DNA of 10,665 nucleotides. It comes from CAVWDI01 sp046259385. GTDB taxonomy: Bacteria; Chloroflexota; Anaerolineae; Anaerolineales; UBA4823. The notes under the pieces are model-generated. The model worked only from the letters and a program-made list of their open reading frames with translations. It ran no database searches and had not been told where the DNA came from. This document shows, piece after piece, positions 1 through 7,139 of this stretch (position 1 is its first letter; each line of letters opens with the position of its first letter). The DNA is taken from NCBI GenBank assembly GCA_046259385.1, contig JBJYWI010000075.1:1-10665 (forward strand), written 5' to 3'. A program made the position numbers and the translations under genes.

Positions 1-498
1 AAATTTGGAGTAAATCCTACAAAGTACCGCTGCGCCCCGGAAGCATTGCTGCGTCGCCTTACTAAAAAAGGTGACATACCGAGCATTAACAGTATTGTAG
101 ATTGCTGTAACCTTGTTAGTATCAGATATAAAATCGCGGTAGCAGCATTCGATACGAAGACTTTAACTGGAGCGGTAACAGTCCGTTTTTCAAACGGAAC
201 CGAAAGGTATACGCCTTTGGGTGAAAGTATTACCCAGTCGCCAGAGAAGGGTGAGGTAGTCTTCGTCGATGAAAAGGACCTGGTGATCGCCCGGCGGTGG
301 TGCTGGCGACAGAGCGATGACAGCGCGGTTAATGAAAATACAAGTCAGGCGATAATTACGGTTGAAGGGCACCATAAAGGCGCTCAGCAAGATGTAACCA
401 AGGCAACGGACGATTTATTGAATCTCTTAAAAGTTTTTGCTGGTGGAGAGTTTAATTTTTCATTCTTGGGACCAGATACAAAAAAGTATTCGTATTGA
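1..498 (+). CDS. B3/B4 tRNA-binding-domain protein (PheRS beta-like), 5' truncated
   Basis: The frame is open from base 1, so the true start lies outside the window. The TTG at 46 is only an internal codon. The visible part is 165 codons, ending at TGA 496-498. The pattern 'KYRCAPEALLRR', then 'PSINSIVDCCNLVSIRY', then 'GEVVFVDEKDLVIARRWCWRQ' is typical of stand-alone B3/B4 domain proteins. These resemble the B3/B4 module of the phenylalanyl-tRNA synthetase beta subunit, which in PheRS edits mischarged tRNA. The stand-alone family is usually a little over 200 residues, so only a short N-terminal part is missing. Its physiological role is not well established; trans-editing of aminoacyl-tRNA is a family-based inference. 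It is transcribed towards the exporter operon and separated from it by a hairpin. I am confident of the family and unsure of the function. Confidence 0.85.
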   Translation, partial: KFGVNPTKYRCAPEALLRRLTKKGDIPSINSIVDCCNLVSIRYKIAVAAFDTKTLTGAVTVRFSNGTERYTPLGESITQSPEKGEVVFVDEKDLVIARRWCWRQSDDSAVNENTSQAIITVEGHHKGAQQDVTKATDDLLNLLKVFAGGEFNFSFLGPDTKKYSY

Positions 499-537
499 TT
501 TTAAAGGATGAAATTTTCTGAATTGCTTAATCAAGAA

Positions 538-572
538 AAAACACAGAGTAACATTCAGTCACTCTGTGTTTT
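538..572. terminator. Bidirectional intrinsic terminator between convergent genes
   Basis: A perfect 12-bp inverted repeat (AAAACACAGAGT at 538-549 and its complement at 561-572) encloses an 11-nt loop. An A tract on the left and a T tract on the right give a U-rich tail to either transcript. It starts 39 nt after the stop of the + strand B3/B4 gene and lies just beyond the last gene of the - strand exporter operon (stop at 600). It can therefore end both units. The stem is only moderately GC-rich. Confidence 0.85.
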
Positions 573-599
573 CACTCATGAGCGATTTCAGCAAGGTTA

Positions 600-1745
600 T
601 CACTCTTCAAGAAATGTTATCAGTACAGTCATTCCCCATCGCAAGCGGGGGTCAATATCATCGATCAAAATCTTGGTTGTATAGGTGATATCTCCTCGTT
701 TTTCTTCGAATATATCACTAATTTTTTCGACCTTACCATTTAATACCAAGCCAGGTATTGCATCCGGTTCAATGGTTACTTTTTGACCAACAGATATATC
801 CACAACCTCTAATTCTGTGAGGTCGTCAGTTTCTGCATACATTTTCGAGAAATCAACGATTTTCATAACCGGCTGCCCGGCAGTGACATCCTGGCCGATA
901 ATTAAATCCTGCTCGACAACTGTACCATCAATGGTGGATAATAGTTCCAGATGATCCAAGGCTGCTTCGGCTGATTTTAATGCTGCCTCAGCTGCTTTAA
1001 TCCTTGATTCTGAGCTTTCAATATCTTTCGGATCCGGTCCTTCCTGCAAAATTTCCAGGTCTTCATGTGCTTCTTCCCAGTTATTCTGGGCTTCATTCAG
1101 GGCGGTTTCATATTCCAACCGTTTGATGGCGGAATCGTAATCGCTCTGGGCTTCTTCGAGGTCATCCTTCAAATCCTGGCGAGTTTGATTGCTGGAAGAC
1201 CTGTATTTGTAAGGTTCAAAATTTGCCCGGGCTTTGTCCAGCCGTTCTTTCATCACACTCACGGCTTCGAATGTTTCAAACTGTGTTTGATTGATTGGAA
1301 TGGTAAAGTTGTCAAGCTGGTATTGGGCATCTCTCACAGCCCGGTTTGCCTCTGTTACAGCCCTCAGCGCTTCTGTTTTTGCGATATCGTTGTTCTCATA
1401 GAGATCGTCCAGTGCCTGGTTCGCGGAGAGGAGTTCAGCTTCAGCATTCGCAATTGCGGCTTCCAGGTCTTCGCTGTTTCCCAGGATAGCAACTACATCA
1501 TCCTTCTTAACCTGATCCCCTTCTTCTACAAATACTTCTTCCACCTGACCGTTAGTAAAGAATGAAAGATCCACCTCCTCATTGGGGATGATTCTTCCTT
1601 CTGCTACGGTCTCTGTGTCAGAAATTACAACCGGGATTTCTGTTGGTTCTGGTTGGCTGCCTGGAGGTTGTATAGAACCACAGGATGTGATGAAAACAGC
1701 AATTACTGTCAAATAAAGTATTATCTGTAGATTTTTGTATTTCAT
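600..1745 (-). CDS. Membrane-fusion (HlyD/MacA-like) adaptor lipoprotein of an ABC exporter
   Basis: This 381-residue protein is a periplasmic-adaptor-type subunit (RND/HlyD/MacA family) that partners the upstream permease and ATPase. The N-terminus is a lipoprotein signal: positive start MKYK, hydrophobic stretch 6-19, lipobox ITSC with Cys22. A Pro-rich linker follows. Residues ~57-90 form the first half of a lipoyl-like hairpin ('GQVEEVFVEEGDQVKKDDVV'). Residues ~91-262 are a long Ala/Glu/Leu-rich coiled coil. Residues ~268-297 are the second lipoyl half ('STIDGTVVEQ', 'GQDVTAGQPV'). Residues ~300-381 match the beta-barrel and membrane-proximal part ('VGQKVTIEPDA', 'LRWGMTVLITF'). The start is supported by GAGGAG at 1752-1757, six nt before ATG. 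It is the last gene of the operon, 45 nt after the permease. The cargo cannot be read from the sequence. Confidence 0.93.
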   Translation of the reverse strand: MKYKNLQIILYLTVIAVFITSCGSIQPPGSQPEPTEIPVVISDTETVAEGRIIPNEEVDLSFFTNGQVEEVFVEEGDQVKKDDVVAILGNSEDLEAAIANAEAELLSANQALDDLYENNDIAKTEALRAVTEANRAVRDAQYQLDNFTIPINQTQFETFEAVSVMKERLDKARANFEPYKYRSSSNQTRQDLKDDLEEAQSDYDSAIKRLEYETALNEAQNNWEEAHEDLEILQEGPDPKDIESSESRIKAAEAALKSAEAALDHLELLSTIDGTVVEQDLIIGQDVTAGQPVMKIVDFSKMYAETDDLTELEVVDISVGQKVTIEPDAIPGLVLNGKVEKISDIFEEKRGDITYTTKILIDDIDPRLRWGMTVLITFLEE

Positions 1746-1790
1746 ATTTTTCTCCTCATCAAAAGATGAATGATATCATTATTTATCCGT

Positions 1791-4196
1791 TTATTGGTAT
1801 GCAAGACTCTCACGAACACTGATTTTTGTTGCGCCTCTGGCTGGCAACCAGCTTGCGAGGATAGAGAGAATTGAAATAATAACTAACCACATAATCGCAC
1901 CGGTAAGTGTCTGGTTATAACTGAAATCCAGCTCAAATGCGTTCCCTATTGCCTGAACCATAATTCTACCTGCAGGGATACTGAGAGGAAGGGCTATGAG
2001 CCAGCTCAGCCATCCCAGTATCAAACCTTCGCCGATAAATAACCTGAAAATTGTAAGCGAGGAAGCACCAATAGCACGCATTACACCAATCTCTCGCCTT
2101 CTTTCCAGAACGCTGAGAGAAAGCGCCCCACTCAAGGCAATGCTGCCTACGGCACCAATAACCACCGCCATTATTGCGAGTAGAACAACCAAAAAATTAA
2201 ACTGATTTATCAATGTATCTACTGTCTCTGCGGTTGCATCTCCACCCATCCCGCCAAAGATGCCCCTTTGCGGACTTACATCAATATTATGCTGCTCGTA
2301 ATAATCGCGCAGATTTTTTGCTGTGGCGACTGTGCTGGTTTTATCACGGTTGAAAGTCTGGATCCAGACGACGCTCGACTTTCCGACATTGCCAGTTTCG
2401 CGCAATAATGGTTCACGGGGGACATTTGCCACCGTAGTTAGAATAGGATCAAACACAAGCCCTACAACGAGGTAGTCCTTTTCGTTCTTTTCCCCGAACT
2501 TAATCGTTACCCAATCGCCAACGCCGACTCCAATATCTTCTGCTTGTTTTTGATTTAACACGATAGCATACTGGTCCTGGGGATCAAGCCACCTGCCTTC
2601 ACGAAGCTGGTAACCATAAACTTCTGTGGGGAGCGGAACACCAAAGAGAGTAATTTCCTCGTCATCATCCGAGGAATCCTGACCAGCCGGGCGAGCAGTT
2701 CCACTGGCAAAACCCCACATTTCCACGTTCTTTACATCAGGGTGTTCAAGCGTGATTTCCTCTAGGTAGTTAATCCTGTAGTTGTTCTCAAAAGCCATAG
2801 TGATATCGGCATTAAGAATTGTGAACATCACATCTCTGATCGTGTATTCTACTGAATCACGTACGCTTACAACCATCATGAACATCAGCCCGCTGATTAC
2901 AAGCGCAATTTCTAGTAAGAACACCCGGCGTTTATGCCGGAAAGTATTGCTTATTGTGATTATTACCATCCGAGAAATTCGTTTAGCTTTTGCCAGCAAC
3001 TTTTCGATCAATCCTGTGTCCGTAGTCAAACCATACGTACTGATGGCTTCACGTACTGTAATTCTGCTTCCCGACAAGACCGGTATTATGGCTGCTAATA
3101 GGGGGGATATCAATGCGATGAGGGTCATGACAATAACCGCAGTATTTGATATTGAGAATTCACCCGGGTCAGCACCGAAACTGTTGATTAACCAACTGGT
3201 TACACCCCAGGCACCAAAAATACCCAGAGGGACAGCGATTAATAAGGAAAGGAAGCCATACGCGAATATCAGCGATAGATATAAACGGAGTATCTGCCAG
3301 GTACGGGCGCCTATCGCTTTCATTACGCCGATTTGGTCGATTTGTTGGGAGATAATTGAATTTATTGTGTTATACACAAGCAACAAGCCTAGAATCAAAG
3401 ACAAGAGGCCCAGTACTCCAAGTAAGAAAAAGATTCCATCCATTTGGTCCTGGAAGAAATGTTTATTGGGATCAGTTATTAAGCGCCCCACTCCTTTACC
3501 TTGCTGTTCGAGCTTATCCTGAACCATGTCAGCGACTGAAGTAGTGAATTCCTCATCGTATTTTTCATTAATATCTCGAACATATATCTGGTTAAAGTCG
3601 CGATTTCCAATTAATTTTTCGTAATAATCAATTGAAGAATAAAACTGGGCAGTGCCGCCAAAATATGCCGGTTGGGTGAAGGTGTTATAAATCATTCCGT
3701 CCAGCTCTATTTCATATTCACGTTTATCTATCCGGAAATATACTTTTCCAATTATTGGGATTCCATAAAAAGTCTCTGCATCCTGACCAACCAGAACTAC
3801 TTCTTCCTCTGGCCAATCTCCTTCAATTAATTCTAATTTGTTCAGTTTCTGGTTTTGATAATCGGGACGAGCATTGAGCCCGCCCTGCTTCCATTCATCG
3901 TTTGGGTTCACCCTCCATTCAATCGTAGCAGTATTCACCGCGTCGATTTCTGCAACGCCATCAATCCGCTTCAGCACTTCAAGTTCATCATCGCTGACAC
4001 CAGGCGATGTGAAAAAGAATATTGATGGTGCATTAGTTCGCTGCCAGATATCTTCCATGCCTGGAATGACAAGATTTCTGGTTCCCAATATCATCCCTAT
4101 AGATGCAGCTCCAATCCCAATAATCAGGATTACCTGCAGTGTCCGACCTTTGTTATTCCAGAGGTCCCTTAGGATTTTATGCTTTAAAACACCCAT
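1791..4196 (-). CDS. ABC exporter permease with two fused MacB/FtsX halves
   Basis: This 801-residue membrane protein has two tandem copies of the MacB periplasmic-core plus FtsX arrangement. Half 1 has TM1 at ~20-38, an extracytoplasmic domain ~45-250 and TMs at ~255-279, 304-328 and 351-375. Half 2 has a TM at ~424-444, an extracytoplasmic domain ~450-660 and TMs at ~667-693, 717-740 and 765-786. Each half carries the conserved cytoplasmic loop after its second helix: 'QIGVMKAIGARTWQILRLY' at ~288 and 'REIGVMRAIGASSLTIFRLF' at ~701. This loop contacts the ATPase in the family. Because the halves are fused, one chain can form the whole transmembrane unit, unlike the MacB homodimer or the LolC/LolE heterodimer. 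The extracytoplasmic domains are large, as in mechanotransmission-type exporters. Its ATPase is encoded 27 nt upstream and its adaptor 45 nt downstream. The ribosome site is weak (AAGAGA). Confidence 0.93.
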   Translation of the reverse strand: MGVLKHKILRDLWNNKGRTLQVILIIGIGAASIGMILGTRNLVIPGMEDIWQRTNAPSIFFFTSPGVSDDELEVLKRIDGVAEIDAVNTATIEWRVNPNDEWKQGGLNARPDYQNQKLNKLELIEGDWPEEEVVLVGQDAETFYGIPIIGKVYFRIDKREYEIELDGMIYNTFTQPAYFGGTAQFYSSIDYYEKLIGNRDFNQIYVRDINEKYDEEFTTSVADMVQDKLEQQGKGVGRLITDPNKHFFQDQMDGIFFLLGVLGLLSLILGLLLVYNTINSIISQQIDQIGVMKAIGARTWQILRLYLSLIFAYGFLSLLIAVPLGIFGAWGVTSWLINSFGADPGEFSISNTAVIVMTLIALISPLLAAIIPVLSGSRITVREAISTYGLTTDTGLIEKLLAKAKRISRMVIITISNTFRHKRRVFLLEIALVISGLMFMMVVSVRDSVEYTIRDVMFTILNADITMAFENNYRINYLEEITLEHPDVKNVEMWGFASGTARPAGQDSSDDDEEITLFGVPLPTEVYGYQLREGRWLDPQDQYAIVLNQKQAEDIGVGVGDWVTIKFGEKNEKDYLVVGLVFDPILTTVANVPREPLLRETGNVGKSSVVWIQTFNRDKTSTVATAKNLRDYYEQHNIDVSPQRGIFGGMGGDATAETVDTLINQFNFLVVLLAIMAVVIGAVGSIALSGALSLSVLERRREIGVMRAIGASSLTIFRLFIGEGLILGWLSWLIALPLSIPAGRIMVQAIGNAFELDFSYNQTLTGAIMWLVIISILSILASWLPARGATKISVRESLAYQ

Positions 4197-4223
4197 ATAA
4201 TCTCTTACGCTTATTGTTTGAGC

Positions 4224-4976
4224 TTAGTAGCCGGTCCACTCTGCGCCGCCCACATATTCATCCCGGGCAATCTTGCCGTCAATAATTTCTACAACCCGTG
4301 GGACACGACGAGAGAGTTCCTTATTGTGCGTGACCATTATGAGTGTTTTTCCCTGATCGACAAGTCTGCTGAAAAGGTCAAAGACATCATTAGAGGAGCG
4401 TGTATCCAGATTGCCAGTTGGTTCATCCGCGACTAAAAGTTCAGGATCATTGGCAAGCGCGCGAGCGATCGCGGCTCGCTGCTGCTGACCGCCCGAGACC
4501 ATGCTCGGTAGTTTATGCGCCTGGTCGCTGAGACCTACAGAATCAAGTAGATCCATCGCCCTCTCTCGCCGCTCTTTCTGGCTGTATTTTTTGGCGAAAT
4601 CCATCGGCAGGATTACATTTTGCAGCAGGCTTAATGCGGGCAGCATCTGGAAAAATTGGAATACAATGCCTACATGCTGTCCTCGCCAGGCAGCCAGTTT
4701 GTTTTCACTCATATTGTGAATTTCTCTACCTGTGACGATCACTTCCCCTTCTGTTGGCCTATCGATTCCTGTGATCATATTCAACAATGTGGATTTTCCA
4801 TTTCCAGAAGGTCCAACAATGGAGATAAATTCTCCATTTTTAACATCCAGCGAGAGACCTTTCAGGACTGTTATCTCGCCATCACCAACAGGAAAGGTTT
4901 TAATGACATTGTTGATATCAACGATATCATTATTACCATTCGGATTTGTAATTTTGTCGTGATTCTCTAAACCCAT
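4224..4976 (-). CDS. ABC transporter ATP-binding protein, LolD/MacB type
   Basis: This 250-residue cytoplasmic ATPase energises the adjacent FtsX-type permease. All ABC motifs are visible: Walker A GPSGNGKST (~55-63, Asn where Ser is commoner), Q-loop Gln107 in 'VFQFFQMLPALS', signature VSGGQQQR (~160-167), Walker B LLVADEPTGNLD (~180-191) and switch His217 in 'MVTHN'. The 'FQxFxMLPALSLLQNVxLP' stretch and 'ADEPTGNLD' are characteristic of the LolD/MacB/FtsE-like subgroup. The N-terminal ~17 residues (Asn-rich) lie outside the conserved domain, so the start could be slightly further in. A GGAG seven nt before the ATG supports the start used. The gene follows the phosphofructokinase-like gene by 26 nt and precedes the permease by 27 nt. 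Confidence 0.95.
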   Translation of the reverse strand: MGLENHDKITNPNGNNDIVDINNVIKTFPVGDGEITVLKGLSLDVKNGEFISIVGPSGNGKSTLLNMITGIDRPTEGEVIVTGREIHNMSENKLAAWRGQHVGIVFQFFQMLPALSLLQNVILPMDFAKKYSQKERRERAMDLLDSVGLSDQAHKLPSMVSGGQQQRAAIARALANDPELLVADEPTGNLDTRSSNDVFDLFSRLVDQGKTLIMVTHNKELSRRVPRVVEIIDGKIARDEYVGGAEWTGY

Positions 4977-5002
4977 TCTTGAACTCCACTCGTACGTTCA
5001 AC

Positions 5003-6142
5003 TCAATTATTTTCAATTGACCAGATCAATGACAGGTTTGGTTTATAATTTTCCGGATCATACCAATTTTCTACATCAACTGTCTTAACACCTTCAGTTG
5101 CCAGATTCAAATCTACATCAGTCCACATCTTTTCTTGTATAAATGCGGCCATGCGCCCATAACGCTCTTCGTTTACCAACCTTGCTGCGAGAAATGCGAA
5201 GTTCGCTGCCCCAAGAAGGTCCTGACCATCCGGGAAACCGGTACGCAACAGGTAGGTTAAAGGTTGTAGAAAGACCTCTTCAGCGGTTATTTGCTGGAGC
5301 AGGTCAGCAATTTCCATCCCACTGCCTGAATGGGTTTTTCTGGAAAGGAAATCATGATATTTTTCAAATGACTCGGCATCCATATTCGATCCATCGCAAA
5401 CGACTATAACTGCATAATTTGCAGGCGTTTCGTGTTTGTCCTGGAGAGCTAAACCAGCTAAGCGTTCTGGATTATATGGGACCTCAGGGATGATTACCCG
5501 GTCAGCGCCGGATAAAAGTGCGATGAGTAAGGTGCTGTAGCCTGATTTTGCTGCGAATGTTTCGACCACTATCAATTGCTCACGGGAGCCTGCCAAAGCC
5601 CTTAATTCATGGACAAAAGAAACGCCTCTTGCAAGTCCTGTGCTGAACCCGAGCGAGTAGTCAGTGCCGTGGATATTGTTGTGAATTGTTTTGGGAATTG
5701 CGATGATCGGGACGCCTTTCTGATTCAGATGAGCGGCGTAATGGAGCATATCATCGTCTCCAATGGCAATCAATGCACGCAATTCTAATCTCTCTACAAT
5801 ATCCATAATGTGATCGGTCAGATCAATATTTCCCAATTTTTCCTGGTGTAGAAACGATGGTACGGATTGGGATGGCATCTCGCGTGGTTCAATACGAGAT
5901 GAATGCAGAAATGAGCCCGGAGTACGGTCAATCGGTCGGACAATATTTTTTGTCAATTCGATGAAATTATCGCTGTAGGTTGTTGGATCGTGTGGATTGT
6001 AATTGATGAAACCTTCCCACCCTTTTCTGACTCCAATCGGAATGAAACCGAGATCGCTTAATCGATATACAAGGCTTTTCAGGCACATATTCAAGCCTGG
6101 AACATCTCCTCCACCGGTTAATAACGCAACTCGTTTTGACAT
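5003..6142 (-). CDS. 6-phosphofructokinase-family protein with substituted active site (probable pseudoenzyme)
   Basis: This 379-residue protein has the phosphofructokinase fold signature from end to end. It shows the N-terminal nucleotide loop LLTGGGDVPGLN (~8-18), 'IDRTPGSFLHSSR' (~71-83, keeping the Arg equivalent to E. coli Arg72), the glycine motif IGDDD (~127-131, normally IGGDG or IGGDD), PKTIHNN (150-156) followed by 'IHGTDYSLGFSTG', and a late 'LLRTGFPDGQD' substrate segment. Lys151 and the Asp after the glycine motif point to the PPi-type/group III branch. Several catalytic residues differ: TIDND has become TIHNN, MGR has become FAA (196-198), and the conserved Glu in the 'SEGA'-like segment is Asp250 in 'VVCDGS'. 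Ordinary kinase activity is therefore doubtful. AAGGAG at 6150-6155, seven nt before the ATG, fixes the start. It heads the exporter operon. It could be a ligand-binding regulator or an enzyme with altered chemistry. Confidence 0.85.
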   Translation of the reverse strand: MSKRVALLTGGGDVPGLNMCLKSLVYRLSDLGFIPIGVRKGWEGFINYNPHDPTTYSDNFIELTKNIVRPIDRTPGSFLHSSRIEPREMPSQSVPSFLHQEKLGNIDLTDHIMDIVERLELRALIAIGDDDMLHYAAHLNQKGVPIIAIPKTIHNNIHGTDYSLGFSTGLARGVSFVHELRALAGSREQLIVVETFAAKSGYSTLLIALLSGADRVIIPEVPYNPERLAGLALQDKHETPANYAVIVVCDGSNMDAESFEKYHDFLSRKTHSGSGMEIADLLQQITAEEVFLQPLTYLLRTGFPDGQDLLGAANFAFLAARLVNEERYGRMAAFIQEKMWTDVDLNLATEGVKTVDVENWYDPENYKPNLSLIWSIENN

Positions 6143-6162
6143 GTGTATGCTCCTTCTTCGAA

Positions 6163-6191
6163 ATAATACAGACGAGTGAGCATAACCTCAA
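6163..6191 (-). promoter_or_regulatory. Candidate sigma70-type promoter of the PFK-like/exporter operon
   Basis: Read on the - strand, TTGAGG (6191-6186) is followed by exactly 17 nt and then TATTAT (6168-6163), a 5/6 match to TATAAT. Transcription would begin about 13-14 nt before the ATG at 6142, leaving a short leader with the strong AAGGAG ribosome site. The match is by eye only. Confidence 0.45.
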
Positions 6192-6361
6192 TAATTTAAT
6201 ATGCTTCCCGTCTTGATATACGCCCGATAATTGAATTTGTCGCGCCTGTTACTTGTTTATTTTGTTGAACCGCAACCAGCATTTAAGAAATAATTCCTAA
6301 ACACACCTTCCATTTTAAATTAAAAACCTAAAATTATATTCCTCACCCTTCCCATGTTAGG

Positions 6362-6370
6362 ATTATAACA
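6362..6370 (-). promoter_or_regulatory. Candidate extended -10 element upstream of the PFK-like gene
   Basis: The - strand reads TGTTATAAT, a perfect TATAAT preceded by the TGn of an extended -10 promoter. No good -35 box lies at 17 nt. If used, it would start a transcript with a leader of roughly 210 nt before the PFK-like ATG. AT-rich sequence produces such matches by chance, so this is weak. Confidence 0.25.
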
Positions 6371-6465
6371 AATGTATGCTGTTTATATTACTACTACATC
6401 GTTTAATTCAAGTTCGAAGAGTAAATTATCTTATTCTAATTGGATCCCCCGTGTCGCTCGATAAA

Positions 6466-7137
6466 TTAATTATCCTTTGAATAATCGATGTGAGCTATCC
6501 CTTCACGAAGAGCATATAATGCCGCCTGAGTCCGGTTTGTTAGTTGGAGTTTCGCCAGGATATTGGTTATATGTGTCCGTACTGTTCGTTCACTTAAGAA
6601 TAATTCGTTAGCGATTTCTTGATTTGTTTTGCCTGAAGCGACATGGGATAAAATTTCGATTTCTCTATCAGTCAACTGATTTATAGATGGTTCTCTAGAA
6701 TCTGAGTTTCGGATATCTATAATAAGCTTGTGGGCAATCTCTGGTTGTAAGACGGGAATATTACGGTAGGTATCTCTGATAGCGTTTATAAGATCCTGCG
6801 ATGAGGATTCTTTTAACAGGTAACCCATCGCACCAGATTTTATGGCAGAGTAAACTTGGTGGCTTTCAGCGTAACTTGTCAAAACAAGTATCTTCGCCTC
6901 TGAATTTGCCTTTTTAATCTCAATAATTGCCTGTATTCCGTCCATTCTCGGCATGACAAGATCCAATAGGATCACATCCGGATCATGTTTCTCTGCCATT
7001 TCAATTGCTTCAATCCCATCAGATGCGGAAGCAATTACCTGTATTTTCGGTTCTGCATCGAGAAGCGCGATTATTCCATCCCGCACAACTGCATGATCAT
7101 CAGCGATAAGGACGCTTATTATTTTTTCTGTATTCAT
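6466..7137 (-). CDS. NarL/LuxR-family response regulator
   Basis: This 223-residue protein is a two-domain DNA-binding response regulator. The receiver domain (~7-125) has the acidic pair Asp13-Asp14 in 'IADDHAVVRDG', the phosphoacceptor Asp59 in 'VILLDLVMPRMDG', switch Thr87 in 'LVLTSY' and Lys109 in 'GYLLKESS'. After a linker, a C-terminal GerE/LuxR helix-turn-helix (~154-216) reads 'LTDREIEILSHVASGKTNQE', then 'LFLSERTVRTHITNILAKL'. Length and architecture are standard for the NarL class. The ATG lies two nt after the TGA of the kinase gene and has no clear ribosome site, which suggests translational coupling. It should be phosphorylated by the kinase encoded just upstream. Its targets are unknown; the exporter operon downstream is a plausible one. 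Confidence 0.95.
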   Translation of the reverse strand: MNTEKIISVLIADDHAVVRDGIIALLDAEPKIQVIASASDGIEAIEMAEKHDPDVILLDLVMPRMDGIQAIIEIKKANSEAKILVLTSYAESHQVYSAIKSGAMGYLLKESSSQDLINAIRDTYRNIPVLQPEIAHKLIIDIRNSDSREPSINQLTDREIEILSHVASGKTNQEIANELFLSERTVRTHITNILAKLQLTNRTQAALYALREGIAHIDYSKDN

Positions 7138-7139
7138 GT

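Larger units (their letters stand above)
6143..6465. other. Non-coding AT-rich region between response regulator and exporter operon
   Basis: This 323-nt stretch has no convincing open frame on either strand. It separates the end of the response-regulator gene from the start of the PFK-like gene. It holds the two promoter-like elements listed separately and the AAGGAG ribosome site at 6150-6155. I found no strong GC-rich hairpin followed by a T tract, so no clear terminator for the two-component operon can be named. Its size and AT richness fit a regulatory region, and it is the natural place for a binding site of the neighbouring NarL-type regulator. No specific operator is recognisable. Confidence 0.6.

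Noticed and set aside
46..498. TTG at 46 as start of the first gene
   Set aside because: The frame is open back to base 1, and the upstream residues (KYRCAPEA) belong to the conserved B3/B4 pattern, so the gene starts outside the window.
1065..1565. Open frame of 166 codons on the + strand
   Set aside because: It lies wholly inside the adaptor gene on the opposite strand, shows no recognisable domain, and mirrors the coiled-coil codons of the real gene.
2782..3522. Open frame of 246 codons on the + strand
   Set aside because: It is antisense to the permease, whose frame is clearly real by domain content. The product has no recognisable motif and no fitting ribosome site context.
5967..6191. 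Open frame of 74 codons overlapping the start of the PFK-like gene
   Set aside because: It is on the same strand in another frame. The PFK-like frame has the strong ribosome site and the family motifs from its first residues.
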